Part shown: piece by piece, positions 9,017-17,615 of the stretch | Layout of the letters: each line of letters opens with the position of its first letter | Numbering within the stretch: the first letter of the stretch is position 1 | Origin: CAYLRY01 sp964386535 | Lineage (GTDB): Bacteria; Chloroflexota; Dehalococcoidia; Dehalococcoidales; UBA3254 | Assembly: GCA_964386535.1 (NCBI GenBank) | Contig: CAYLRY010000009.1 | Location: forward strand, 1 to 64,000 | Direction of reading: 5' to 3' | DNA: 64,000 nt | Notes under the pieces: model-generated | Seen by the model: the letters and a program-made list of their open reading frames with translations, nothing else | What the model was told of the DNA's origin: nothing | The model's database searches: none | Position numbers and translations under genes: made by a program

Positions 9017-9663
9017 ACGAAATGGAAATCCCCCCCTGCGAAAGCCTTGAGGTAGAAAAAGCCGAAGGCGCTCAGATAGAAGCACTAAAAACCGGTGCTA
9101 CCAGCGCTATTCCTGATCCTGACGGTTGGATGGACCAAGAAATCAAACGTAATTTACTTTTAACTACAGTAGATTGGGCTCTGGACTGGGCCAAGCGCTC
9201 GTCTCTGTGGACTACTGTCTGCTTCCCAGCTTGCTGTGCTTTTGAATTTATTGCCACCGCAGCTTCCCGTTTTGATATCTCCCGTTTTGGCATGGAAATC
9301 ATGCGGGCTTCGCCGCGCCAGGCCGACCTTATGATCACCGCCGGGACACTGACCTGGAAAATGGCGCCCCAGGTAAAACGTATATATGACCAGATGCCTG
9401 AGCCCAAGTGGGTCATTGCTATGGGCGCTTGTGCCTGCTCCGGTGGTATTTTCGCTAACTCTTACGCTGTGGTTCCTGGTTACAACCGCATTATTCCCAT
9501 TGATGTATATGTTCCAGGCTGCCCGCCGCGGCCGGAAGCTCTTCTTTATGGCATCCAGAGCCTGCAAAAGAAAATAGCCAGAGAACATGTCAATATCAAG
9601 ATCCCTTCTCCTAAAGAGGGTTTTGAATTGCTGCAAACTATAAAAAATAAAGAGCTGAAATGA
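9007..9663 (+). CDS. nuoB: NADH-quinone oxidoreductase subunit B (N2 cluster protein)
   Basis: Peripheral-arm subunit that carries the terminal [4Fe-4S] cluster N2 next to the quinone pocket. The ligands are visible: the tandem Cys pair in FPACCAFEF, the Cys of GACACSGGIF and the Cys of VPGCPPRPEAL. Length is 218 residues. GTG at 9007 overlaps nuoA; an in-frame ATG lies at 9022, giving a slightly shorter N-terminus. Stop overlaps the start of nuoC by four bases (ATGA), indicating translational coupling. Confidence 0.94.
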   Translation: MEVNEMEIPPCESLEVEKAEGAQIEALKTGATSAIPDPDGWMDQEIKRNLLLTTVDWALDWAKRSSLWTTVCFPACCAFEFIATAASRFDISRFGMEIMRASPRQADLMITAGTLTWKMAPQVKRIYDQMPEPKWVIAMGACACSGGIFANSYAVVPGYNRIIPIDVYVPGCPPRPEALLYGIQSLQKKIAREHVNIKIPSPKEGFELLQTIKNKELK

Positions 9664-10100
9664 CGATAGCATTATCCGGACCTGATATTGCCAGCCGGTT
9701 ATCTGTACATTTGCCCGGCGCAGTGGTAGATGCAACTGGTAATTCGGTTTTGGTAAGAATTGCATTCTTGTTAAAGGTAGTAGAATATCTAAGAAATGAG
9801 CCTTCGCTGGGTTTTGACTATCTGAATGATATTACTTCAGCCGATTACTTTGACTATTTTGAAGTAATTTACAGGCTAACTTCCCTGGAACACAATCATA
9901 CCCTGGCTCTAAAAGTCCGCTGCTATGACCGCCAAAAACCGGAGTTGCCGTCAATGACCGGTTTCTGGCGAGGCGCCGATTATATGGAAAGGGAAATTTT
10001 CGATTTAATGGGGATCATATTTACCGGCCACCCCAATTTAAAGCGGATCGTTCTATGGGAAGGCTTTGACGGTCATCCTCTGCGCAAGGATTATCTATAA
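9660..10100 (+). CDS. nuoC: NADH-quinone oxidoreductase subunit C
   Basis: Connecting-fragment subunit of complex I (30-kDa subunit family), 146 residues, stand-alone rather than fused to NuoD. The C-terminal signature is clear: DYMEREIFDLMGIIFTGHP followed by LKRIVLWEGFDGHPLRKDY. It has no cofactor of its own and scaffolds NuoD and NuoI. It starts inside the nuoB stop and ends two bases before nuoD. Confidence 0.93.
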   Translation: MTIALSGPDIASRLSVHLPGAVVDATGNSVLVRIAFLLKVVEYLRNEPSLGFDYLNDITSADYFDYFEVIYRLTSLEHNHTLALKVRCYDRQKPELPSMTGFWRGADYMEREIFDLMGIIFTGHPNLKRIVLWEGFDGHPLRKDYL

Positions 10101-10102
10101 AA

Positions 10103-11236
10103 ATGGAAACAACCCCCCAAACCAAAGAAATAAGCCTTAAAACAGAACCGTTCTGTCTGAATATCGGTCCTGCCCATCCCAGCACACATGGGGTTTTCAG
10201 GATGAAAGCCACCATGGACGGTGAAGTGGTAATAGGCCTTGAACCGGTCTTCGGCTATCTGCACCGCGGAATAGAGAAACTGGCCGAACAGAGGACTTAT
10301 ACTGGCATTATCCCGCTGACAGACAGGCTGGATTACCTGGCTTCCATGAGTAATAACCTGGCTCACTGCCTGGCAGTGGAAAAGCTGGCTGATATTAAAG
10401 TGCCTGAGCGCGCTTCTTATCTGCGGGTGATCCTGGCAGAGTTACAGAGGATTGCCAGCCATCTGATCGCCATCGGCGCCTTTTTTAATGACTGCGGCGC
10501 TTTTATGACGCCCATACTGTACATGCTGCGCGAAAGGGAGAAAATCCTGGACCTCTTTGACATGGTTAGCGGCCAGCGTCTTACATATAATTATATCCGG
10601 CCGGGAGGCCTCAGCCAGGATGTGCCGGATGAGTTTCTACCCGCTGTACGTCAATTTGTAGAGAAAATGCCGCGCTTCTTTGACGAATATGAACAAATGC
10701 TCTCGCAAAATGAGATATTCCTGGCGCGTACCAAAGGCGTAGGCATATTAACCAGAGATCTGGCTATTAATGCCTCAGCCAGTGGACCGGTTTTGCGCGC
10801 CAGCGGTGTAAAATGGGACATACGGAAGGCAGATCCATACTGTGTCTACGATCGTTTCGAGTTTGACATACCCACTGGCCAGACCGGTGACTGCTATGAC
10901 CGTTATATGGTACGCATGCTTGAAATGCGGCAGAGCCTGCGGATTATCTCTCAGGCCCTCCAGCAAATGCCGGAAGGGGTTAACTTCAGGTCACAGGTAC
11001 CTCGGCTTATCCGTCCGCCGTCGGGCGAGGTCTATTCGCATATAGAATCCCCCAGGGGAGAACTGGGATTTTATATTGTTTCCGATAATTCCATTGCTCC
11101 TTACCGCTATCATGTAAGGGGACCCAGCCTTATCAATTTGACCGCTCTGAGGGACATGATTGTAGGCTGGAAAATCGCCGATTGCCTGGCAATCTTCGGC
11201 AGCATTGATATCTGTATGGCTGAGGTTGATAGATAA
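10103..11236 (+). CDS. nuoD: NADH-quinone oxidoreductase subunit D
   Basis: The 49-kDa subunit that, with NuoB, forms the quinone-reduction site. The N-terminal NIGPAHPSTHGVFR loop contains the His that contacts quinone; LHRGIEKLAE and DRLDYLASMSNNLAH follow. The C-terminus has SPRGELGFYIVSDNS. Length (377) matches a stand-alone NuoD. No [NiFe] Cys ligands are present, so this is a respiratory complex I and not a hydrogenase large subunit. Its stop overlaps the nuoH start by one base. Confidence 0.94.
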   Translation: METTPQTKEISLKTEPFCLNIGPAHPSTHGVFRMKATMDGEVVIGLEPVFGYLHRGIEKLAEQRTYTGIIPLTDRLDYLASMSNNLAHCLAVEKLADIKVPERASYLRVILAELQRIASHLIAIGAFFNDCGAFMTPILYMLREREKILDLFDMVSGQRLTYNYIRPGGLSQDVPDEFLPAVRQFVEKMPRFFDEYEQMLSQNEIFLARTKGVGILTRDLAINASASGPVLRASGVKWDIRKADPYCVYDRFEFDIPTGQTGDCYDRYMVRMLEMRQSLRIISQALQQMPEGVNFRSQVPRLIRPPSGEVYSHIESPRGELGFYIVSDNSIAPYRYHVRGPSLINLTALRDMIVGWKIADCLAIFGSIDICMAEVDR

Positions 11237-12360
11237 TGGTTAATATACACATTATCTTAAGCGGCTCACAGGTAGCTTACGGTCTAGCTCCGGACTGGCC
11301 TCTGGACAATATCTGGCTGCACTGGCTGGTTTTTACCGTGATCATCATCGGCCTAGTGCTGTCCTTAGTGATGGGCTTTATCTATTTTGAAAGGCGTTTT
11401 TTGGGCAGAATGCAGGCCCGTCTGGGACCTAACCGCACAGGGCCCTTCGGCCTCATGCAGCCGGTAGCTGACGCGGTCAAAGTACTACTGAAAGAAGATA
11501 TCATACCGGACACCGCTGATAAACTGGTTCACTGGGCTGCTCCTGTGGTGGCCTTTTTCCCCGTCTTATTGATTTTTGCCGTGATCCCCTTCCAGGACGG
11601 GGCTTCTTTGGCAGACCTGAATATAGGGATTCTTTATATTCTGGCGGTCTCTTCTATCTCTTCTCTGGGAGTTTTTATGGCCGGCTGGAGCTCTAATAAT
11701 AAATATTCCATGCTGGGCGCCATGCGCAATATAGCTTCACTGGTAAGTTATGAGATCCCGTTGATGCTCTCAGTGGTGGGCGTCATCATTATTTCAGGCT
11801 CAATGTCCATGAACCAGATAGCAGCCTCACAGAATATCCCCTTTATCCTGCTTCAGCCCCTGGGCTTCCTGGTGTTTTTTATTGCCGGCTGTGCAGAGAT
11901 CAATCGCTCCCCCTTTGATCTACTGGAAGCCGATTCTGAACTGGTAGCCGGGCATCATACAGAATACAGCGGCATGAAATTCGCCATGTTTTATCTGGTA
12001 GAGTACGCAGAAGCCCTGGCATTGTCAGCCGTGATCGCTACGGTATTCCTCTCAGGCTGGAAAGGACCGGGACTACCGGGCTGGCTGTGGTTGATCATCA
12101 AGATATTTGCCGTTTTTGCTCTTATGGTGTGGACCCGGGCTACCTTCCCGCGCGTAAGGATTGATCAACTCATGGCCCTGGCCTGGAAATTCCTGTTTCC
12201 TCTTGCTTTAATCAACCTGCTGGTTACAGGGCTGGAAGTGCTGATCGCCGGCGTGCCGCTGTCCTGGTTTATGGTTATTATTAATCTGGCGATAACAGCA
12301 GTGCTGATACTTTTGTGGTCTAAACTCTTTAAATTGGGATGGGGCAAAGTTGAAGTTTGA
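11236..12360 (+). CDS. nuoH: NADH-quinone oxidoreductase subunit H
   Basis: Membrane subunit forming much of the quinone chamber and the start of the proton path. About eight helices are predicted. Signatures seen are YFERRFLGRMQARLGPNRTGPFGLMQPVADAVKVLLKED and CAEINRSPFDLLEADSELVAGHHTEYSGMKF; the latter is the conserved acidic loop lining the quinone tunnel. Length is 374 residues. It overlaps nuoI by eleven bases. Confidence 0.94.
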   Translation: MVNIHIILSGSQVAYGLAPDWPLDNIWLHWLVFTVIIIGLVLSLVMGFIYFERRFLGRMQARLGPNRTGPFGLMQPVADAVKVLLKEDIIPDTADKLVHWAAPVVAFFPVLLIFAVIPFQDGASLADLNIGILYILAVSSISSLGVFMAGWSSNNKYSMLGAMRNIASLVSYEIPLMLSVVGVIIISGSMSMNQIAASQNIPFILLQPLGFLVFFIAGCAEINRSPFDLLEADSELVAGHHTEYSGMKFAMFYLVEYAEALALSAVIATVFLSGWKGPGLPGWLWLIIKIFAVFALMVWTRATFPRVRIDQLMALAWKFLFPLALINLLVTGLEVLIAGVPLSWFMVIINLAITAVLILLWSKLFKLGWGKVEV

Positions 12361-12838
12361 ACGTTACGGCAACGGGCTGGCTAAAGGAATGGTGGTCACT
12401 TTCAAACACCTGTTCCGCCATCCTGTAACCACTCAGTATCCTGAGCAGAGGTTTACTCCCTCGCGGCGTGTGCGGGGAAATGAACTGGTATGGGACAATG
12501 TTAAATGTACCGGTTGCGCCACCTGCGCTAAGAGCTGTCCACAGGGAGCTATTCATATCAATACTTTGGTGGATAAGAAAAACAACAAACTGACTGTAGT
12601 GAAAATAGAGGTAGATACCGGTTACTGTATTTTTTGCGGTTTGTGCGTGGAATCCTGTCCTTATAATGCCCTGGAAATGGGCTATTCTTTCGAACGGGCC
12701 AGGTACAGACGCAGGGAACTGGTACAGACCAACGAAATGCTGTTAAAATCAGAGCATCGCCCAGCCAGTGCTTTTATGCATCCTGAGGAAGAGGCCAATT
12801 TACCCAGGCAAACATTGCTGATAGAAAAGAAGTATTAG
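12350..12838 (+). CDS. nuoI: NADH-quinone oxidoreductase subunit I (2x[4Fe-4S])
   Basis: Peripheral ferredoxin-like subunit holding clusters N6a and N6b. Two CxxCxxCxxxCP motifs are seen: CTGCATCAKSCPQ and CIFCGLCVESCPY. With NuoE, F and G absent from this operon, NuoI is the likely point where an alternative electron donor docks. TTG start at 12350 inside nuoH; length 162. An 80-base spacer separates it from nuoJ. Confidence 0.93.
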   Translation: MKFERYGNGLAKGMVVTFKHLFRHPVTTQYPEQRFTPSRRVRGNELVWDNVKCTGCATCAKSCPQGAIHINTLVDKKNNKLTVVKIEVDTGYCIFCGLCVESCPYNALEMGYSFERARYRRRELVQTNEMLLKSEHRPASAFMHPEEEANLPRQTLLIEKKY

Positions 12839-12918
12839 GAGTAACAAGTTTCTAGTAGCGTGTTTCAAGTCCGCTAAACCCCACTGGAAACAAATAACTG
12901 GAAACAGGAAACTAAAAA

Positions 12919-13407
12919 ATGGGTCTGACAATTGCATTCTGGATTCTGGCAATAGTAACCGTACTGGCGGCTATAGGCGTCATTGTACAGAAAAATGTTT
13001 TTCGTGCTGCTCTGGCTCTGGTTTTATGCCTGGCTTCTGTGGCGGGTATTTTTGTCACTTTAAGTGCGGACTTTCTAGCCGGCGCCCAGATCCTGGTCTA
13101 TATTGGAGCTATCTCAGTAATAATTATCCTGGCTATCATGCTGACACGGGAATTCTCACATGGCAGTACGTCCAACAAATTTAAATTCCCGGCTTTTATT
13201 ATTGTGGCTCTTTTTTTTGGGGTGGTGGCCTTCGCCATTCTAAAGACTAACTGGCAGATAGCCACAGTAGACCCTGCGGCGCCTACAACCCCGGCACTGG
13301 CAGAAAAATTATTTGGGCAAAGTGGTTTCATTTTACCCCTGGAGATTGCACCCGTGATCATACTGGCAGTCATCCTGGGAGCTATTGTGCTGGCAAGGGA
13401 GAAATAA
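12919..13407 (+). CDS. nuoJ: NADH-quinone oxidoreductase subunit J
   Basis: Membrane subunit with five predicted helices, 162 residues. The third helix carries the family pattern LVYIGAISVIIILAIML, which in known structures includes the pi-bulge helix that gates proton transfer. The C-terminal helix (LEIAPVIILAVILGAIVLARE) is also typical. It ends three bases before nuoK. Confidence 0.9.
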   Translation: MGLTIAFWILAIVTVLAAIGVIVQKNVFRAALALVLCLASVAGIFVTLSADFLAGAQILVYIGAISVIIILAIMLTREFSHGSTSNKFKFPAFIIVALFFGVVAFAILKTNWQIATVDPAAPTTPALAEKLFGQSGFILPLEIAPVIILAVILGAIVLAREK

Positions 13408-13410
13408 AGC

Positions 13411-13722
13411 ATGTCCATAGGCCTGGAACATTATTTGATTTTGTCAGGCGTCCTGTTTTCAATAGGGCTTTACGGCGCTTTTACCAGACGTAACGCCATC
13501 ATTATTCTGATATCTATTGAATTGATGTTAAATGGGGTTAACATTGCCTTTGTAGCTTTTTCGCGGTTTATTACGCCCCTGGCACTGACCGGGCAAGTTT
13601 TCACGGTCTTTATTATGGTGGTGGCTGCCGCCGAAGTGGCAGTGGGCCTGGCGATTATCATCGCCATCTACCGCAACCGGAACAATATTGATGCCGGTAA
13701 AATAGACCTTTTAAAGTGGTAA
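13411..13722 (+). CDS. nuoK: NADH-quinone oxidoreductase subunit K
   Basis: Three-helix membrane subunit of 103 residues, related to MnhC/MrpC antiporter subunits. The signature ISIELMLNGVNIAFVAF contains the membrane Glu used in proton transfer, and AAAEVAVGLAIIIAIYRNR carries the second conserved Glu. It lies directly behind nuoJ; the following 214 bases contain a hairpin and no subunit gene. Confidence 0.93.
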   Translation: MSIGLEHYLILSGVLFSIGLYGAFTRRNAIIILISIELMLNGVNIAFVAFSRFITPLALTGQVFTVFIMVVAAAEVAVGLAIIIAIYRNRNNIDAGKIDLLKW

Positions 13723-13814
13723 AACGAGCTAAAATTTGAGTCTCTAATCTCTGAATTCTAGATTAATTAAAAATTTATATAAGGAAAACGAGGCCAATGA
13801 ATGGCTATACTGGA

Positions 13815-13844
13815 GTCCTGACTTTTACTTTAATCAGTCAGGAC
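13815..13844 (+). other. Hairpin in the nuoK downstream gap
   Basis: GTCCTGACT (13815-13823) and AGTCAGGAC (13836-13844) form a perfect nine-base-pair stem with a 12-base loop in the middle of the 214-base space between nuoK and the small gene at 13937. No T-run follows directly, so it looks more like an mRNA processing or attenuation hairpin inside the long operon than a full terminator. Confidence 0.5.
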
Positions 13845-13936
13845 GAAACATCCGGGGAAAGAAAAACCTAAAACAATAAACTGTTAACTGTAATATATTT
13901 TACCGGTCAATTGGTATCCCTGAGGTATTCGATACG

Positions 13937-14131
13937 ATGTGGGAAGAAGTAAAAAAAGCACCTGATCTGATGCTGGCGGAAATGTGGAAGGAACTTTTCG
14001 AAGGAGAAGGAATACCCACACACCTGCTCCCGGTAACCGGTGAAGCCCCTAACCGCGAACTGGTTGAGTACCGGATACTGGTACCTGGGGATAAAAAACA
14101 TCTGGTAGATGAGATTCTAAGGAAACTTTAA
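13937..14131 (+). CDS. Small DUF2007-like (putative signal-transducing) protein
   Basis: A 64-residue soluble protein with the pattern of DUF2007: a leading helix (DLMLAEMWKELFEGEGIPTHLLP) followed by a strand and closing helix (YRILVPGDKKHLVDEILRKL). DUF2007 proteins are annotated as putative signal-transducing proteins; no biochemical function is established. Its stop overlaps the nuoL ATG by one base, so it is translated with the distal nuo genes. It is not a complex I subunit in any system I know. A role in assembly or regulation is inference from position only. Confidence 0.7.
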   Translation: MWEEVKKAPDLMLAEMWKELFEGEGIPTHLLPVTGEAPNRELVEYRILVPGDKKHLVDEILRKL

Positions 14132-16035
14132 TGCCCAACCAATTAGTCTGGCTGATATTTTTCTTACCAGTTATCTCGTTTGTATTGATTGCTCTTTTTA
14201 TCCGGCCTTTCGTGAGACCGGAAAACAGGATAGCTGGATATATCACTATCATTGCTATTGCCGGTTCGCTGGCTCTATCTATATGGGCCATTATCGCAGT
14301 AATGGGACAGGCAGAACATATTCTGGCCGTACCTGATATTAACTGGCTCAGCGTGGGCAATTTTTCTTTCCATGCGGGCATTCTTATGGACTCTCTGACG
14401 GCCACTATGCTGATAGTGGTCTGCACTGTCAGTTTGATGGTACAAATCTATTCACAGGGCTATATGCACGGCGATCCCGGTTATCACCGTTATTATGCCT
14501 GGATGTCCCTTTTTACTGCCTCCATGCTGGGACTAGTGCTGGCTAATAACTTATTAATGATGTTTGTCTTCTGGGAAATGGTGGGCCTGTGCTCCTATCT
14601 GCTGATCGGGTTCTGGTTTCACCGTCCGTCGGCTGCCAATGCGGCTAAAAAAGCCTTTATTGTCACCCGCATCGGCGACTTCGGTTTTCTGGTAGCCCTG
14701 CTCATACTCTTTGCCAATACCGGCACTTTTGACCTGGAAGAGCTACGTGGTCTGGCTGCCGCTGGTACTCTGGGAGGAGCTGCGCTAACCGCGGCTGCCA
14801 TAGGTATCTTCGCCGGGGCTGCCGGTAAATCAGCGCAATTCCCGCTGCATGTCTGGTTGCCGGATGCCATGGAAGGTCCTACGCCAGTTAGTGCATTAAT
14901 CCATGCTGCCACTATGGTAGCAGCAGGCGTGTTCCTGGTGGCCCGCACGCTGCCCCTGTTTGAGCATTCCACCGCGGCTTTAAACACCGTAGCCGTCATC
15001 GGAGGATTCACCGCCATTTTCGCCGCCTCCATGGGACTGGTTATGGTGGATATCAAAAGGGTAGTAGCTTATTCCACTATTAGCCAGCTCGGCTATATGA
15101 TGCTGGGACTGGCCTCAGGCGGAGTGGCCATAGGTATCTTTCATTTGTTCAATCATGCTTTTTTTAAGGCCTTACTGTTCCTGGGCGCCGGCAGTGTTAA
15201 CCATGCCACCGGCACCTTTGATATGCGGGAAATGGGGGGGCTCCGCAAGGTCATGCCCTGGACTTTTGCCCTTTTTGTCACAGGTTCTTTAAGCCTGGCT
15301 GGTATCTGGCCGCTGGCGGGTTTTTGGAGCAAGGATGAAGTCCTGGCTTCAGCCTGGAACTTTAACAAGATACTGTTCATTCTGGCCATTATAACTGTGT
15401 TTATGACCGCCTTCTATATCTTCAGAGTGGTCTTTCTGACCTTTGGCGGCGATTACCGGGGCAAGGTTAAAGCTGAACACGGCGCGCACACAGGTCCACA
15501 TGAGTCAGGCAAAGTAATGATCATTCCCATGCTGGTACTGGGCGTTCTGGCAGTACTGTCAGGCTTCTGGAATGTCACCGGACATTTCGCAGCTTTTATG
15601 GGAGAACATGAAGAAACTCACGGCTTTATTTACGGCCTGTTTAACGTATTTACGCACCCGCTGCCGTGGATCGCACTAATCGTAGCCGGTTTGGGCATCT
15701 TCCTGGCGTATTCCATGTACAGCGCTAAATGGATATCTCCTCAGAAAGTGGGTAGTGCTTTCAAGCCGCTTTATACCGTTTTATTTAATAAATACTGGAT
15801 GGACCATCTTTATGAAAACATAATCACCCGGATGGCACTGCTGGGCGGGCTCTTCAGCGTATTCCAGAAAATGGACAGTGACCTGATAGATGGAGCGGCT
15901 AACGGCATTGCTCAGGGTACCATTAGCGCCGGGAAAGCCATACGTAAAACTCAAAGTGGCCAGTTACAGCTTTATGCATTATCTATTGGAATAGGTGTTG
16001 TAGCCATAGCAGTTTGTATTTACATTTTTGGATGA
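14131..16035 (+). CDS. nuoL: NADH-quinone oxidoreductase subunit L
   Basis: The largest antiporter-like membrane subunit, 634 residues and some 15-16 helices. Proton-path motifs are present: MMFVFWEMVGLCSYLLIGFWF with its conserved Glu, GKSAQFPLHVWLPDAMEGPTPVSALIHAATMVAAGV and the DIKRVVAYSTISQLGYM segment. The C-terminal third (about residue 500 on) is less conserved and would contain the lateral helix. It is 44 bases ahead of nuoM. Confidence 0.93.
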   Translation: MPNQLVWLIFFLPVISFVLIALFIRPFVRPENRIAGYITIIAIAGSLALSIWAIIAVMGQAEHILAVPDINWLSVGNFSFHAGILMDSLTATMLIVVCTVSLMVQIYSQGYMHGDPGYHRYYAWMSLFTASMLGLVLANNLLMMFVFWEMVGLCSYLLIGFWFHRPSAANAAKKAFIVTRIGDFGFLVALLILFANTGTFDLEELRGLAAAGTLGGAALTAAAIGIFAGAAGKSAQFPLHVWLPDAMEGPTPVSALIHAATMVAAGVFLVARTLPLFEHSTAALNTVAVIGGFTAIFAASMGLVMVDIKRVVAYSTISQLGYMMLGLASGGVAIGIFHLFNHAFFKALLFLGAGSVNHATGTFDMREMGGLRKVMPWTFALFVTGSLSLAGIWPLAGFWSKDEVLASAWNFNKILFILAIITVFMTAFYIFRVVFLTFGGDYRGKVKAEHGAHTGPHESGKVMIIPMLVLGVLAVLSGFWNVTGHFAAFMGEHEETHGFIYGLFNVFTHPLPWIALIVAGLGIFLAYSMYSAKWISPQKVGSAFKPLYTVLFNKYWMDHLYENIITRMALLGGLFSVFQKMDSDLIDGAANGIAQGTISAGKAIRKTQSGQLQLYALSIGIGVVAIAVCIYIFG

Positions 16036-16079
16036 TATGATCTTTAGTTTGTGATTTTAAGTTAAAGGGAGCATATAGT

Positions 16080-17564
16080 TTGGGTTATCTGAGTGCCATA
16101 GTCTTCTTACCGGTAATCGGAGCGATATTAATTGCAGTCATTCCAGGGCTGTCCGAGCGTGGAATCCGCCGCATAGCAGCTTTATTTACCCTGATTCCCC
16201 TGGCCCTTTCAGCTTATCTTTTTATCGTCTTTGACCGTTCTTTGACCGTGGCCGGAAGTATGCAATTCCTGGAGAAAGCTACCTGGATTCCTGCTATTAA
16301 CTCTTCATACCATCTGGGAGTTGATGGCATCAGTCTTCCTCTGGTGCTTTTGATGACCATTTTGGGCTTCCTGGTGGTATTAATATCCTGGAAAGTACAT
16401 CTGAGAGTGCGGGAGTATTTTGCCTGGGTGCTGCTGCTGGAAACCAGTATTCTGGGAGTCTTTACTTCCCTTGATTTGCTGCTTTTCTTCCTGTTCTGGG
16501 AAATTGAAATTGTACCCATGTATTTTTTGATTTCCATCTGGGGTACCGGTAGAAAAGAATACTCAGCCATAAAATATGTGATTTATACCCTTTTCGGCAG
16601 TGCTTTCATGCTGGCCGGCATTCTCTGCCTTTATTTCACCGCCGGCACACTGGATATGCTGGATATCACACGGAAAATCGGCACCTATGCCTCAGTCATA
16701 CCGTCGACAGCCATGTTCTTCCTGCTTATCATCGGCTTTGCCGTAAAGCTGCCGGTTTTCCCTCTGCACACCTGGCTTCCGGACGCACATACAGATGCCC
16801 CTACTGGCGTCAGCGTCATTCTTGCAGGAGCCCTATTGAAGATGGGCGGCTATGGTATGATCCGCCTCTGCATTAGTATTTTCCCTGAGGTAGCTAAAAC
16901 CTACGCACTTTTATTTATTATTCTGGCTGTTATCGGTATAGTCTATGGCGCCGCAGTCACTTTGAAACAGACGGATATAAAGAGGTTGATCGCCTATAGC
17001 AGTGTTAGTCACATGGGATATGTACTGCTGGGTATTTTCGCCCTGGGTCAGGTCAGCCTGGTTGGAGCTTCTTTACAGATGTTCAGCCATGGAATAGTAA
17101 CAGGGCTTCTTTTTGCTATGGCCGGTCTGGTTATGCACAATGCCGGGGAACGCGACTTGCGCAAGCTGGGCGGTCTGGCCAAACAGACACCTCTCATTGC
17201 GGTGATCTTTTCTATCGCCGGTCTGGCTTCTCTGGGTCTACCATTGACCAGCGGATTCGCGGCTGAATTTCTGGTATTCGTCGGCAGTTTTTCCTCTACT
17301 ATAGTAGCTGGCATCCATATTTATACGATATTAGCGATTTCAGGTGTAGTCCTGGCAGCCGGTTATCTGCTGTGGATGCTTCAACGTGTCTTCTACGGTC
17401 CTGTACTGGAAAATTTCAACGGCATTAAAGATGCAGATAAATTGGAAAAGGTTTATATGTTTGTATTTACCGGTCTGATACTGGCAGTAGGCATATACCC
17501 TGCCTTTATGACGGATGTAATCCAAAGCGGCATAACGCCGGTGGCTAGACTGTTAGGTGGATAA
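16080..17564 (+). CDS. nuoM: NADH-quinone oxidoreductase subunit M
   Basis: Antiporter-like membrane subunit, 494 residues, about 14 helices. Key segments are LLFFLFWEIEIVPMYFLISIWG (Glu pair of the proton channel), AVKLPVFPLHTWLPDAHTDAPTGVSVILAGALLKMGGYG and DIKRLIAYSSVSHMGYV. The start is TTG at 16080 behind AAAGGGAG; no earlier ATG is compatible with the first helix. A 51-base spacer precedes nuoN. Confidence 0.93.
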   Translation: MGYLSAIVFLPVIGAILIAVIPGLSERGIRRIAALFTLIPLALSAYLFIVFDRSLTVAGSMQFLEKATWIPAINSSYHLGVDGISLPLVLLMTILGFLVVLISWKVHLRVREYFAWVLLLETSILGVFTSLDLLLFFLFWEIEIVPMYFLISIWGTGRKEYSAIKYVIYTLFGSAFMLAGILCLYFTAGTLDMLDITRKIGTYASVIPSTAMFFLLIIGFAVKLPVFPLHTWLPDAHTDAPTGVSVILAGALLKMGGYGMIRLCISIFPEVAKTYALLFIILAVIGIVYGAAVTLKQTDIKRLIAYSSVSHMGYVLLGIFALGQVSLVGASLQMFSHGIVTGLLFAMAGLVMHNAGERDLRKLGGLAKQTPLIAVIFSIAGLASLGLPLTSGFAAEFLVFVGSFSSTIVAGIHIYTILAISGVVLAAGYLLWMLQRVFYGPVLENFNGIKDADKLEKVYMFVFTGLILAVGIYPAFMTDVIQSGITPVARLLGG

Positions 17565-17615
17565 AGGAGAGTTGCCAGTAACTAGTTTGATTTTTGTATT
17601 TGCAAGGAGTTTGTC

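Noticed and set aside
12839..12918. GGAAAC-type short repeats before nuoJ suggesting a CRISPR-like unit
   Set aside because: Only three irregular copies of a six-base word within 30 bases; no spacers, no cas genes.
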